A DNA stretch of 64,000 nt from assembly GCF_016862515.1 (NCBI RefSeq), contig NZ_BONC01000002.1:226648-290647 (forward strand), written 5' to 3'. Shown here piece by piece: positions 50,648 to 59,826 of this stretch. The translations under genes and the position numbers were made by a program. Each line of letters opens with the position of its first letter. Positions within the stretch are counted from its first letter, which is position 1. The notes under the pieces are model-generated. The model saw only the letters and a program-made list of their open reading frames with translations. It was not told the origin of the DNA and did no database searches. The stretch comes from Asanoa iriomotensis. GTDB taxonomy: Bacteria > Actinomycetota > Actinomycetes > Mycobacteriales > Micromonosporaceae.

Positions 50648-52327
50648 GTGATGGGTAAGCACGCGGCCCGTTCCGGGGCCGTCCGCTTGACCGTGTTCGC
50701 CTTCCTCCTGCTCGGCCTGCCCGCCCTGGTCGCCGCCGGCATCGTCGTGTTCCGCGGCGACGGCTGGTCGGCGCTGACGTCCGGCGCCTCGTCCTGCGGC
50801 CGCAAGCTGAAGGTGGTCACCGCGTCGTCGTTCGCTCCGGTGCTCGCCGGGATGGCGCCCAAGCTCACCAAGTCCGACGAGTGCGTGCGGATGGACATCG
50901 TCGTGGCGGACGGCCGCGCCGCGCCCGACACCGTGCGGCAGACCGGCGCCGACGTGTGGATCCCCGACGACACCTCGTGGGTCGGCACCGCGCCCGACCT
51001 CGACCTGGCCCGGCTCGGCCCCGAGAACACCGTCGGCCTCGGTGGCGCCGGCACGGTGGTCGCCGACAGCCCGATCTACATGGTCACCGACGCGCCGACC
51101 GCGGCGAAGCTGCGCGCCGCCGGCGACTCCTGGCTCGCCCTGGCCAACCTCCTCGACACGGATCCGGCGGTACGGCTGGCCGTGCGCGACCCGGGCACCT
51201 CCGGTGACGGCATGGTCGGCGCGGGGTCGATGGCCGAGACCGTCTGGGAGGGGCAGGGCATGGACGCGTCGGCCCAGGTGCTGTCCCGGGCGTACGCGAA
51301 GACCCGCACCGTGCGCGGCGGCGGGGTCGCGCTGCCCGACCGGCGCGGTGAGGTCGGCCTGGTCGCCGAGTACGCCCTGGTGCCGCAGCTCGGCCGGCTG
51401 GGCCGCACGGGTGCCGTGCTGGCCGGCAAGGACTTCCGGGTGGCGCTGCGCTACACCTGGTTCCCGACCAACGCCGCCCTCGCGGACGACGACCGCGCCG
51501 GCGCCCTGGACCGCCTGCTCGACGCGCTGGGCTCGCCCGACGGTGCGGCCGCGATCGCCGCCGCCGGCCTGCGTTCGCCGAGGTCCGACGAGCCGGACGA
51601 GCCGCCGCCGGGCGCCGAGCAGTTGCCGGCGCTGGCGGCGAAACAGATGCCGTTCCTCGGCGCGCACCACGTCGACCACGTGCTGGCCACCTGGTACGCG
51701 GAGGACCGGCAGACCGACCTGCTCGTGGTCGTCGACGTGTCCGGTTCGATGAACGACCCGGCGCCGGGCTCCGACCAGTCGCTGATCAAGCTGGTCGCCC
51801 AGGGCTGCGAGCAGCTCGAGAACCTCCTGCCCGACGACAGCCGGCTGGGTGTCTGGGAGTTCGGCACGCAGCTCGACCCGCCGCGCGATTACCGCGAGCT
51901 GCTGCCGGCCGAGTCGCTGACGGAGTCGCACCGCAAGGCCACGGTGGACACCTGCCGGGGGCTCGAGACCCATTCCAACGGCACCGGGTTGTACGAGACG
52001 ATCCTGGCCGCGTACAAGAACGCGCAGGAGAACGCCCGCAAGGACGTACCAAATCGGGTCCTGGTCTTCACCGACGGCCGCAACGAGGACCGCGGCTCGA
52101 CGCTGACGCTGGCGGCGCTCAACGCGGAGCTGAAGGCGGCGGCCGACGAGGAGAGCCCGGTCAGCCTGAGCGTGGTCGTGTTCGGCGACGCCGAGGCCAC
52201 CAAGCAGTCGTCGGCGCAGCTGGAGGAGGCGCTCGAGCCGGCCCAGGGCTATGTCGACACGCTGTCGACGGCCAACGAGGTGTCGGCGGTGTTCATCCAC
52301 GTGGCGGCCGGCGGCCTGCACGGGTGA
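50648..52327 (+). CDS. Substrate-binding and VWA domain protein
   Basis: 559 residues. An N-terminal membrane anchor (about 15-36), then a type II periplasmic-binding-like domain (about 53-315, KLKVVTASSFAPVLAGMAPK ... WLALANLLDTDPAVRLAVRD PGT), then a von Willebrand factor A domain (about 358-555) with intact MIDAS DVSGSMND near 362 and TDGRNED later. Likely an extracellular metal-dependent adhesion or sensing protein. GTG 50648 follows GAGGGGGG at 10 nt. Confidence 0.85.
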   Translation: MMGKHAARSGAVRLTVFAFLLLGLPALVAAGIVVFRGDGWSALTSGASSCGRKLKVVTASSFAPVLAGMAPKLTKSDECVRMDIVVADGRAAPDTVRQTGADVWIPDDTSWVGTAPDLDLARLGPENTVGLGGAGTVVADSPIYMVTDAPTAAKLRAAGDSWLALANLLDTDPAVRLAVRDPGTSGDGMVGAGSMAETVWEGQGMDASAQVLSRAYAKTRTVRGGGVALPDRRGEVGLVAEYALVPQLGRLGRTGAVLAGKDFRVALRYTWFPTNAALADDDRAGALDRLLDALGSPDGAAAIAAAGLRSPRSDEPDEPPPGAEQLPALAAKQMPFLGAHHVDHVLATWYAEDRQTDLLVVVDVSGSMNDPAPGSDQSLIKLVAQGCEQLENLLPDDSRLGVWEFGTQLDPPRDYRELLPAESLTESHRKATVDTCRGLETHSNGTGLYETILAAYKNAQENARKDVPNRVLVFTDGRNEDRGSTLTLAALNAELKAAADEESPVSLSVVVFGDAEATKQSSAQLEEALEPAQGYVDTLSTANEVSAVFIHVAAGGLHG

Positions 52328-52353
52328 TGGTGCGGAAATTCTGACAACCGGGT

Positions 52354-52404
52354 GAGAGCGCTCTCTTGACACGACGTTCATCTATCTGACAAGTTTCCAG
52401 ATAG
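52354..52404. promoter_or_regulatory. LacI-type operator and second dyad before the beta-glucanase
   Basis: GAGAGCGCTCTC (52354-52365) is a perfect 12-bp palindrome with the central GCGC of actinobacterial LacI-family (CebR-like) operators. It abuts a consensus -35 TTGACA (52366-52371). A second dyad CTATCTG-9 nt-CAGATAG spans 52382-52404. A clear -10 was not found. A sugar-released LacI repressor controlling the enzyme is the natural reading. Confidence 0.7.
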
Positions 52405-52443
52405 TTACGTCCGTCTTTGTATCCGGCTGAAGAGGTGATCGTC

Positions 52444-53685
52444 GTGCGCCGTCCCCGCACACTGATCTCAGCAGCGGTGAGCGCCATGCTGGTCGCCACC
52501 GCGCTGACGGTGCCGCTGGCCGCCGCTCCCGCGAGCGCGGCACCGGCACCCGGGCCACTGGTGTGGTCCGACGAGTTCAACGGGCCCGCCGGCAGTGCCG
52601 TCGACCAGTCGAAGTGGCGCTTCGACATCGGCGGCAGCGGTTGGGGCAACAACGAGCAGCAGTACTACACGAACAGCACCCGCAACGCCGCCATGGACGG
52701 CGCGGGCAACCTGGTGATCACCGCGCGCCGGGAGAACCCGGCCAACTACCAGTGCCACTACGGCACCTGCCAGTACACGTCGGCCCGGCTGCTCACCGCG
52801 GCCACCTTCAGTCGCACGTACGGCCGCTTCGAAGCCCGCCTCAAGATCCCGCGTGGGCAGGGCATCTGGCCGGCGTTCTGGATGCTCGGCGCGCCGGTCA
52901 ACTGGCCGACCAGCGGCGAGATCGACATCATGGAGAACATCGGCCGCGAGCCCAACATGGTGCACGGCACGATCCACGGCCCGGGCTACTCGGGCGCCGA
53001 GGGCATCGGCGCGGCCTACTCGATCGGCGGGGCGTTCGCCGACGGCTTCCACACCTTCGCGGTCGACTGGTCGCCCAACCTGATCATCTGGTACGTGGAC
53101 GGCAACGAGTACCAGCGCCGCACCCCGGCCGACCTCGGCGGCGACCGCTGGGTCTTCGACCACAACTTCTTCATGATCATGAACGTGGCGGTCGGTGGCT
53201 ACTGGCCCGGTTATCCGGACGGCTCGACCACCTTCCCGCAGTCGATGACGGTCGACTACGTCCGCGCGTACGCCCCGCCGGGTGGCACCAACCCGCCGCC
53301 TAGCGGTGGCGGCCGGATCACCGGCATCGGCGGCAAGTGCGTGGATGTCGCCGGAGCCAACCCGGCCAACGGCACCGCCGTGCAGCTGTGGGACTGCAAC
53401 GGCACGGCCGCGCAGCAGTGGACCTGGGCCGCCGACGGTTCGGTCCGCGCCCTGGGCAAATGCCTCGACGTCCCGTCGGGTTCGACGGCCAACGGCGCGA
53501 AGCTGCAGATCTGGGACTGCAACGGCAGCGGCGCCCAACGCTGGACGTTCACGGCCGCCAACGACATCGTCAACCCGCAATCCAACAAGTGCATGGACGC
53601 CACCGGCGTGAGCTCGGCCAACGGCACCCGGCTGCAGATCTGGGACTGCGGCGGCGGTGCCAACCAGAAGTGGTCGCGCAGCTGA
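52444..53685 (+). CDS. Secreted GH16 beta-glucanase with CBM13 lectin domain
   Basis: 413 residues. A Sec signal peptide (1-33, cleavage after ASA), a GH16 catalytic domain (about 38-280) with the classic EIDIMENIG (Glu near 159 as nucleophile and Glu near 164 as acid/base), a short Gly/Pro linker, and a ricin B-like CBM13 (about 292-413) with three QxW repeats. It should cut beta-1,3 (or mixed) glucans outside the cell. GTG 52444 has AGAGG 8 nt upstream. Confidence 0.95.
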   Translation: MRRPRTLISAAVSAMLVATALTVPLAAAPASAAPAPGPLVWSDEFNGPAGSAVDQSKWRFDIGGSGWGNNEQQYYTNSTRNAAMDGAGNLVITARRENPANYQCHYGTCQYTSARLLTAATFSRTYGRFEARLKIPRGQGIWPAFWMLGAPVNWPTSGEIDIMENIGREPNMVHGTIHGPGYSGAEGIGAAYSIGGAFADGFHTFAVDWSPNLIIWYVDGNEYQRRTPADLGGDRWVFDHNFFMIMNVAVGGYWPGYPDGSTTFPQSMTVDYVRAYAPPGGTNPPPSGGGRITGIGGKCVDVAGANPANGTAVQLWDCNGTAAQQWTWAADGSVRALGKCLDVPSGSTANGAKLQIWDCNGSGAQRWTFTAANDIVNPQSNKCMDATGVSSANGTRLQIWDCGGGANQKWSRS

Positions 53686-53713
53686 TCGCTGCCCGCCCGA
53701 CCGCTTCGGACGA

Positions 53714-53744
53714 AGGGGCCCATTTCCGTCCTGGGTGGGCCCCT
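53714..53744 (+). terminator. Terminator after the beta-glucanase
   Basis: AGGGGCCCA (53714-53722) pairs with TGGGCCCCT (53736-53744) around a 13-nt loop; a T/C-rich run follows. It lies 29 bp past the stop. Confidence 0.7.
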
Positions 53745-53816
53745 CCGTTCTGTCCTTTCGGGTAAGGGTCGCGGGGCCCCCGCTGTTACACATGGTGGAA
53801 CGAAAGGAGTACCACC

Positions 53817-54476
<660 letters not shown>

Positions 54477-54582
54477 TCCGGCCGCGCCCGACCTCGACGA
54501 CGGGCTGCGGATCCATGGTCGCTGGAGAAGAATCCGGCGTGGCGAAAGCTGAGAATCTCGGCAGACCACCACGGAGGACACC

Positions 54583-55338
54583 ATGAGCACCGACGCACGC
54601 CCGCCGATCGTCGACATGGCCACCTGGGAGGCCGCCCGCGACGAGCTTCTGGTCCGCGAGAAGGCGCACACCCGCGAGGGCGACGCCCTGTCCGCGGCCC
54701 GCCGCCGGCTCCCGATGGTCGAGTTCGACGGCTCGGTCGAGGTGGTCGGGCCGGAGGGCCCGGTCCCGTTCCTGAGCCTTTTCCAGGGCCGTGACGAGCT
54801 GCTCGTCTACAAGCACATGTGGTACGACGACACACCACACCAGGGGCAGTGCGAGGGCTGCACGTTCACGGCGTGGAACGTCAAGGACGCTTCCTACCTC
54901 AACGCGCGGGGCGTCTCGTTCGCCTTCCTGACCACTGGTGTGTGGCCCGAGGTGGCCGACTTCGTGGACTTCATGGGCTTCACACTGCCGTGGTACTCGG
55001 TCCGCGACGCCCCGGAGCCGATCGGCGGCGAGATGGGCTACCTCACCAGCTACCTGCGCGACGGCGACCGCACGTTCCTCACGTACCGCACAACGGGCCG
55101 CGGCAACGAAGCGATCAACGGCGTCTTCGGCCTGCTGGACCGCACCGTCTACGGCCGCGGCGAGGAGTGGGAGGAGAAGCCGGAAGGCTGGCCGAAGGGC
55201 CAACACGCCTGCTGGTACTGGCGCACGGACGTCGACGGCAACTCGACCTGGGGCGAAACCGGCCGCCCGACGGCCGAGTGGACCCGCCCAGGCGCAGGCC
55301 CGGTGACCACCCTCGGCCGCCACGGACCCCACCACTGA
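54583..55338 (+). CDS. DUF899 family thioredoxin-like protein
   Basis: 251 residues. The DUF899 block LLVYKHMWYDDTPHQGQCEGCTFTAWN (about 82-105) has Cys residues in the thioredoxin-like position, and the Trp/Tyr-rich C-terminus (GWPKGQHACWYWRTDVDG) also fits. Function unknown; a redox or chaperone role is often proposed for the family. Convergent with the gene at 55347, 8 bp apart. Confidence 0.85.
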   Translation: MSTDARPPIVDMATWEAARDELLVREKAHTREGDALSAARRRLPMVEFDGSVEVVGPEGPVPFLSLFQGRDELLVYKHMWYDDTPHQGQCEGCTFTAWNVKDASYLNARGVSFAFLTTGVWPEVADFVDFMGFTLPWYSVRDAPEPIGGEMGYLTSYLRDGDRTFLTYRTTGRGNEAINGVFGLLDRTVYGRGEEWEEKPEGWPKGQHACWYWRTDVDGNSTWGETGRPTAEWTRPGAGPVTTLGRHGPHH

Positions 55339-55346
55339 CCCAACCG

Positions 55347-56414
55347 TCAGCCGCGTTGCCAGAAGCGGCGCTTCTTCGGTGGGGCCGGCCGTTCGCCCTC
55401 GCCGTCCGGGTTGGCTCGGGAGATCGCTGCCGTGGCGACGGCCTTGTCGTCGCGACGGCAGCCAGGGGTGAGCAGCATCAGCGTGGCCAGTGACTGCTCG
55501 ATGGTGACGAGGCGGTTCGCCGCGACCGCCGCGTCAAGGCGGGTCCGGACCAGGCCGCGGACCTCGTCCCGTGCGGCCGGGTCCAGATAGGCCGCGGTGA
55601 CGAGGGCGAACAACGCCGAGTCGGCGACCCAGTCCTCAACGCCCAGCGCGAGGTCGCTGAGCACCTCGCGCCGCGTCGACGTCGGCCACGGCTCGTCGGC
55701 GCGGTGGTGCAGTATGCCGAGGCAGATCCACGGCTGCATGAGCCGGTACCAGTACGTGGGGGTGGATGTCGCCAGAATCTGCCAGCGTCGGGTAGGCGGC
55801 GGTCCGGGTAGGTGCGCGAGCATCCCGAGCAGGTCCTCGAGCGACAGCTTGCCGAGCGGCGCCGCCTGTGCGTGGCCCGACAACGGCGATGCCCAAGGCT
55901 CGCCGCCCGCCTCGTGCAGCACCTGTATCGCTGCTGGTGACGGCGCTGGCACGGCCGGCACCGGTTCCTCGCCGTCGTACCGCCACACTTGGTACCGGCC
56001 GGACCGCAGCGGCACCCGGATGTCGGGCGGCGGGAACTCGGCAATGCCGATGGCAATCGGCCCGATTACCCGCCGGCAGGCGGTGATGGCGCTGGCGGGC
56101 TCGGCCGACGAGAGTCCCAGTTCGGTGGCTACGACCTGTTCTCCCTTCGCACGGCTGGCACCGACATCGTTGGCGAGCGTGATGATCGCCTCGCTCGGCA
56201 TCGGCACCCAGTTCAGCCACGGACGCTTCCACGCGGCCAAGGCAAATATCATGTCGGTCATCCCGCAGGGATGCGGATCGTCCTGCACCGCAAGCAGATC
56301 CGCCACATCGCCGGTGGCCCGGAAACGGACGGCACGCTGTGCCGCAGCGCGATGCGGGAATTGCGGATCGTCGGCCAACTTGCGCAGATCAGAATCGGCG
56401 TCGTCCGTGAACAT
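55347..56414 (-). CDS. Unknown protein with basic C-terminus
   Basis: 355 residues, soluble and helical, with Trp/Pro-rich stretches (WKRPWLNWVPMP near 65, YWYRLMQPWICLG near 225). I recognise no domain. It ends in APPKKRRFWQRG, a basic tail. ATG 56414 lies 6 nt after TAGGCT (56426-56421), leaderless-like. No neighbour explains it. Confidence 0.65.
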   Translation of the reverse strand: MFTDDADSDLRKLADDPQFPHRAAAQRAVRFRATGDVADLLAVQDDPHPCGMTDMIFALAAWKRPWLNWVPMPSEAIITLANDVGASRAKGEQVVATELGLSSAEPASAITACRRVIGPIAIGIAEFPPPDIRVPLRSGRYQVWRYDGEEPVPAVPAPSPAAIQVLHEAGGEPWASPLSGHAQAAPLGKLSLEDLLGMLAHLPGPPPTRRWQILATSTPTYWYRLMQPWICLGILHHRADEPWPTSTRREVLSDLALGVEDWVADSALFALVTAAYLDPAARDEVRGLVRTRLDAAVAANRLVTIEQSLATLMLLTPGCRRDDKAVATAAISRANPDGEGERPAPPKKRRFWQRG

Positions 56415-56559
56415 TCGGGCAGCCTAGCCATCCCCGTTGATTTCTGGGGTGGACGGACGGCGAATCAGTAGCTCACCGCTCGCTGGAGTCGAAGCCTGAC
56501 CTCGCCGTACGCTGCCGCGGGTCCCCGGAATCCGCGCCAAACCTCTGGCCGCGGCGCGT

Positions 56560-57138
56560 TCATCTCAGCGGTTCGATGTCGCCGTCGCTGACGCAGGCCA
56601 GGCCCGTGGACTCACCGGATTCGTTTTCGATCTCCAGCACATAGCCGCCGTCGAAAACGTCGATGATCGTCGCCGGCGTTCCGGCAGGGAATCCCTCGAC
56701 GTCGTTGAGGAAGCGAACGCTGCTGAAGAGTGGCCACCTTCCGACGAGGTGTTCGTTGGTCGGCGCCACGCGCTCGACCACCGTCGCCGCCCCGATGATC
56801 CGATTCCCATCCCTCATCCGCACGACGTCGCCAGGCTTCACGTGATCCCAGCTAATGGGGTGGACCGGGCTGAGTAGCACCATGCTGGTTGTGCCCGGAT
56901 CGATCGACGACGACCCCTCAGGCAGCACGACGGCGTCGTTGTCGGGCCGCTGACCATCGGTGCTGTTGCCGATGTTCCAGCCAACCCGCCATCCGGCGAG
57001 GACTGGGTGCCGGCGTCCGCCTTCTTCGGGACGAACGAGGCCAAGCCTTGCGCGCAGGCCGCCGAATCGGGACATCGAGGCCGTCGCTTCGGCAATCGCG
57101 CCTCGACACCACGCAGGCAACTCGGCATCTTGGTGCAC
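56560..57138 (-). CDS. EF-Tu-fold/DUF4926-like protein of ArsR operon
   Basis: 192 residues. The N-terminus is DAELPAWCRGAIAEA; around 85-125 lies a beta-barrel-like stretch (VHPISWDHVKPGDVVRMRDGNRIIGAATVVE) like the EF-Tu C-terminal barrel; the last 50 (DVEGFPAGTPATIIDVFDGG ... ENESG) resemble DUF4926, a small SH3-like domain. GTG 57138 has AGGG 7 nt upstream. It is 14 bp after the ArsR gene. Function unknown. A decayed partial copy lies at 58042-58161. Confidence 0.65.
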   Translation of the reverse strand: MHQDAELPAWCRGAIAEATASMSRFGGLRARLGLVRPEEGGRRHPVLAGWRVGWNIGNSTDGQRPDNDAVVLPEGSSSIDPGTTSMVLLSPVHPISWDHVKPGDVVRMRDGNRIIGAATVVERVAPTNEHLVGRWPLFSSVRFLNDVEGFPAGTPATIIDVFDGGYVLEIENESGESTGLACVSDGDIEPLR

Positions 57139-57152
57139 CCGTCGACCCTGCC

Positions 57153-57458
57153 TCACGGGTCTCCGGCGATGGCGCGCAGGGCGCGTAGGTGTGTCGCGTA
57201 CGCCTCGCGGCCCGCATCTGTCAGCTCCAGCCACGTGCGCGGGCGGCGGCCGACCCGCCCTTTGTGGACGCTGAGATAACCGGCCTGTTCCAGGATGGCA
57301 ACCTGCTTCGACAAGGCAGCGTCGGTGATCTCCACGGCGTCGCGGACCAGTGCGAACTCGGCCTGCTCGACCCCCACGAGGCCCGCCACGACCGAGAGCC
57401 GGATCGGGTTGGTGAGCAGGTCGTCGAGGTCGTGCCGGGGATGGTTATGCGTCGCCAC
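57153..57458 (-). CDS. ArsR-like winged helix regulator
   Basis: 101 residues. A winged helix-turn-helix (IRLSVVAGLVGVEQ ... ITDAALSKQVAILEQAGYLSVHKGRVGRRPRTWLELTDAGR) of the kind that regulates a co-encoded small membrane protein; no metal-binding Cys. GTG 57458 overlaps the membrane protein gene by 14 bp. It probably represses its own operon. Confidence 0.88.
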   Translation of the reverse strand: MATHNHPRHDLDDLLTNPIRLSVVAGLVGVEQAEFALVRDAVEITDAALSKQVAILEQAGYLSVHKGRVGRRPRTWLELTDAGREAYATHLRALRAIAGDP

Positions 57459-57678
57459 GGCGGTCCCGCCAGGCGGAGATGACGAACGGGGCGGCGACCA
57501 GCGCCGCAGCCGGGACCCAGTAGCCCGGTCGCCCCGCCATGTCCCGGCCGTCCACCTCCACCGCGTCGCCGACGACGATCACGACGGTGAACAGCGCCGC
57601 CGCCACGTAACCCTCCCACTGACGACGCGGCGGCAGGTCCGCACGCCACTGCGTGCGGTCGACTCGGCCCCACACCAT
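57445..57678 (-). CDS. Small two-helix membrane protein
   Basis: 77 residues with two membrane helices (about 23-40 and 53-68) and an amphipathic polar N-terminus. No domain known. ATG 57678 starts 3 bp after the previous stop. A small membrane partner for the winged helix regulator is a recurrent arrangement. Confidence 0.65.
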   Translation of the reverse strand: MVWGRVDRTQWRADLPPRRQWEGYVAAALFTVVIVVGDAVEVDGRDMAGRPGYWVPAAALVAAPFVISAWRDRRGDA

Positions 57679-57681
57679 GGC

Positions 57682-57900
57682 CTAGAGCGGGATGAGTCCG
57701 ATCACGACGAAGGCCAGCACCGTTCGCAGCACGAACGGCTCCACGAACCCCCACGTGAGCGTCACCGCCGCGAACAGCACGGCCACGACGAGCTTCGCGA
57801 CCACGACCCAACGCGCCTGCGCGGCGAGAATGCGCCTGCGGGACTCAGCCGCCCGATCGAGCACGGCCCTCGCCTCGTCACGGGAGACATCCTCGGGCAT
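57682..57900 (-). CDS. Small membrane protein, first gene of ArsR operon
   Basis: 72 residues: an acidic/basic helix (VSRDEARAVLDRAAESRRRI), then two membrane helices (about 33-70). The start is uncertain: ATG 57900 or ATG 57930. It leads the minus-strand operon of four genes. No family recognised. Confidence 0.5.
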   Translation of the reverse strand: MPEDVSRDEARAVLDRAAESRRRILAAQARWVVVAKLVVAVLFAAVTLTWGFVEPFVLRTVLAFVVIGLIPL

Positions 57901-58041
57901 AACCCCAGGATGACCGGCTCTTGCCAACATGGCAACTACATGTCGCTTCGGTAACCAAGCGCCTGATCCAGACGCACTCGGCCTACCTCTTACCCGACGA
58001 CCTGCCCCGCCCAGCCGAACCGCGATGATCCGTCCAAGCCG

Positions 58042-58161
58042 GCGTTCATCCCAGCGGTTCGGTGTCGCGGTCGCTGACGCAGGCCAGGCCCTTGGACTCA
58101 CCAGACTCGTTTTCGATCTCCAGCACATAGCCGCCGTCGAGAACGCGGGCAACTCGGCATC
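58042..58161 (-). pseudogene. Decayed, internally deleted copy of the 56560-57138 gene
   Basis: 58042-58145 matches 56556-56659 (the C-terminal coding end) with about seven differences in 104 positions; 58144-58161 matches 57112-57129 (the N-terminal DAELPA codons) with one difference. The 450 bp between are missing, and the two parts are joined out of frame, so no intact protein can be made. Confidence 0.8.
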
Positions 58162-58240
58162 GTCCAGCGCCGAAATGGCACTGGCGCGGGTCCCCAGGCC
58201 CGCGCCGAACCTGTCACACTGGGCCACGGAGGTGTGACTC

Positions 58241-58444
58241 ATGTCTACCGACGCTCACCGCTTCGATGCGTCAAAGCGATTCCTTGGCGAACGCGAGTCG
58301 CTGGAGGAGCAGGCGCGACGTCGCGGGATCGTCCCGGTTCGCGATGTCGCTGACATGGCAGACTTCGACATCTTCGAAACAGACGCAGAGCTAGACGCCT
58401 TCCTCGCCCACGTCAGAGCGGAACGCCAGTCGAATCTGGCGTAA
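58241..58444 (+). CDS. VapB-like antitoxin
   Basis: 67 residues, acidic, with RFLGERESLEEQARRRGIVPV and a C-terminal acidic helix; no classic DNA-binding motif is clear. Paired with a PIN toxin 2 bp downstream. GGAGGTG precedes ATG 58241. Codon usage and GC are a little lower than nearby, hinting at transfer. Confidence 0.68.
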   Translation: MSTDAHRFDASKRFLGERESLEEQARRRGIVPVRDVADMADFDIFETDAELDAFLAHVRAERQSNLA

Positions 58445-58446
58445 CG

Positions 58447-58854
58447 GTGAACTACGTCGTCCTTGACACCGACGTTGCCTCTCGCATCTTCCGCAACAAA
58501 CTCGACCCAGCCATGTCGGCCCGCCTTGCCGGCAACGGCTGGTGCCTGACCTTTGTCAGCGTCGCGGAGCTCACGCAATGGGCGGCCTTGCGCGACTGGA
58601 GCCTGCGGAACCTGGCGGCGCTCGACGGCTGGATGTCGCATTGCCCGATGCTCGACGCCAGCTGGGAAACGGCGCAGGCGTGGGGACGGCTGTCGGCCGC
58701 GGGCAGGCGTCGCGGTCGAATGCATCCGACCAACGACGCCTGGATCGCCGCTGCCTGTATCACGGAAGGTCTTCCGCTCGCGACCTACAACGTCAAGGAC
58801 TATGCCGACTTCGTTGAGCACCACGGGCTTGTGCTCGTCGCACCTCGCACATGA
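58447..58854 (+). CDS. PIN-domain toxin (VapC-like ribonuclease)
   Basis: 135 residues. PIN acidic residues: Asp7 and Asp9 in VVLDTDVAS, Glu41 in VSVAELTQW, and the Asp in PTNDAWIAA and YNVKDYADF. VapC toxins cut tRNA or rRNA. It begins GTG 58447, directly after the antitoxin. An intact pair, unlike the Doc remnant. Confidence 0.9.
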   Translation: MNYVVLDTDVASRIFRNKLDPAMSARLAGNGWCLTFVSVAELTQWAALRDWSLRNLAALDGWMSHCPMLDASWETAQAWGRLSAAGRRRGRMHPTNDAWIAAACITEGLPLATYNVKDYADFVEHHGLVLVAPRT

Positions 58855-58866
58855 CGCTCAGCTCGG

Positions 58867-59721
58867 TCAGGTCCGCCAGGTGTGTTGGGGTTCGTAGCCC
58901 AGGATGCGGCGGGCCTTCTCGATCGACAGGAAGGTGCCGTGTTCGCCGACGTCTCGCTTGATCGGGATGTCGGGGAAGACCTCAGCGGCCAGGTCTGCTG
59001 ACCTCTGCGGCATCACCGAGTCCGCGTTCGCGATGACGAAGATTTCCATGCCTGTCGCGTCCAACTCCAGAGACAGCCGCACCGCCTGGGCGCCGTCGCG
59101 GGCGTCGATGTAGGACCAGGCGTTCCAGCTTCGGAGCGTGGGGTCGGCCGCGTAAGACGGGAACGCCGCGTAATCCGACGGTTCCATCACGTTCGAGAAG
59201 CGTAGGCCGATCATCTTCAACGACGGGTTCAGGCGGCAGAACTGCGCCGCCATCTGTTCTTCCAGATGCTTTGCCAGCGCGTACGACGACTGTGGGCGCG
59301 CCGGATAGTCCTCGTCCACCGGTAGGTACGGCGGCGGGCACTCGCCGAACGGCAGGCCCAGCAGCGTCTCGCTGCTCGCCCACACGATGTTCGTGATGCC
59401 CGCGGCCCGGGCCGCCGCGAAGACGTGGTGGGTCGCGGTGATGTTGTGCGTGAAGGTGGCCGCGTTGCCGGTCAGGCCCGGCGCGGGGATCGCGGCCAGG
59501 TGCACCACCGCGTCCACCGACGAATAGCGGTCCTCGATGCCGGCCAACGCCTCCACGACCTGGCCATAGTCGCCCAGGTCGATCCGGGTGAACGGGGCCA
59601 CCGGGTCGGGCGACGGCACCCGGTCGACGTTGTGCACCTCGTACCCGTGGTCCAAAAGCTCTCGCACCACGGCGCGGCCCAGTTTGCCGCTGCCGCCCGT
59701 GACGACGACGCGTGTTGTCAT
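58867..59721 (-). CDS. NAD-dependent epimerase/dehydratase family protein
   Basis: 284 residues of extended SDR type: the NAD motif VVVTGGSGKLGRAVVRE, NVDR, VVHLAAIPAPG, the Ser in WASSETLLG and YxxxK in SSYALAKHLEE. Probable uronate or sugar-nucleotide oxidoreductase, not resolved. ATG 59721 has TAGTTT 7 nt upstream (59734-59729) without a ribosome binding site. Confidence 0.9.
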   Translation of the reverse strand: MTTRVVVTGGSGKLGRAVVRELLDHGYEVHNVDRVPSPDPVAPFTRIDLGDYGQVVEALAGIEDRYSSVDAVVHLAAIPAPGLTGNAATFTHNITATHHVFAAARAAGITNIVWASSETLLGLPFGECPPPYLPVDEDYPARPQSSYALAKHLEEQMAAQFCRLNPSLKMIGLRFSNVMEPSDYAAFPSYAADPTLRSWNAWSYIDARDGAQAVRLSLELDATGMEIFVIANADSVMPQRSADLAAEVFPDIPIKRDVGEHGTFLSIEKARRILGYEPQHTWRT

Positions 59722-59826
59722 TCCGCAGAAACTACAGGGAATCCGTTTCGCATAGCGCGGAAGGAACCCGGCAAAGCGGGCACGTCGCCCGCCACAAGAA
59801 AGCAGTCGGCGACTAGCCTCCATCAA

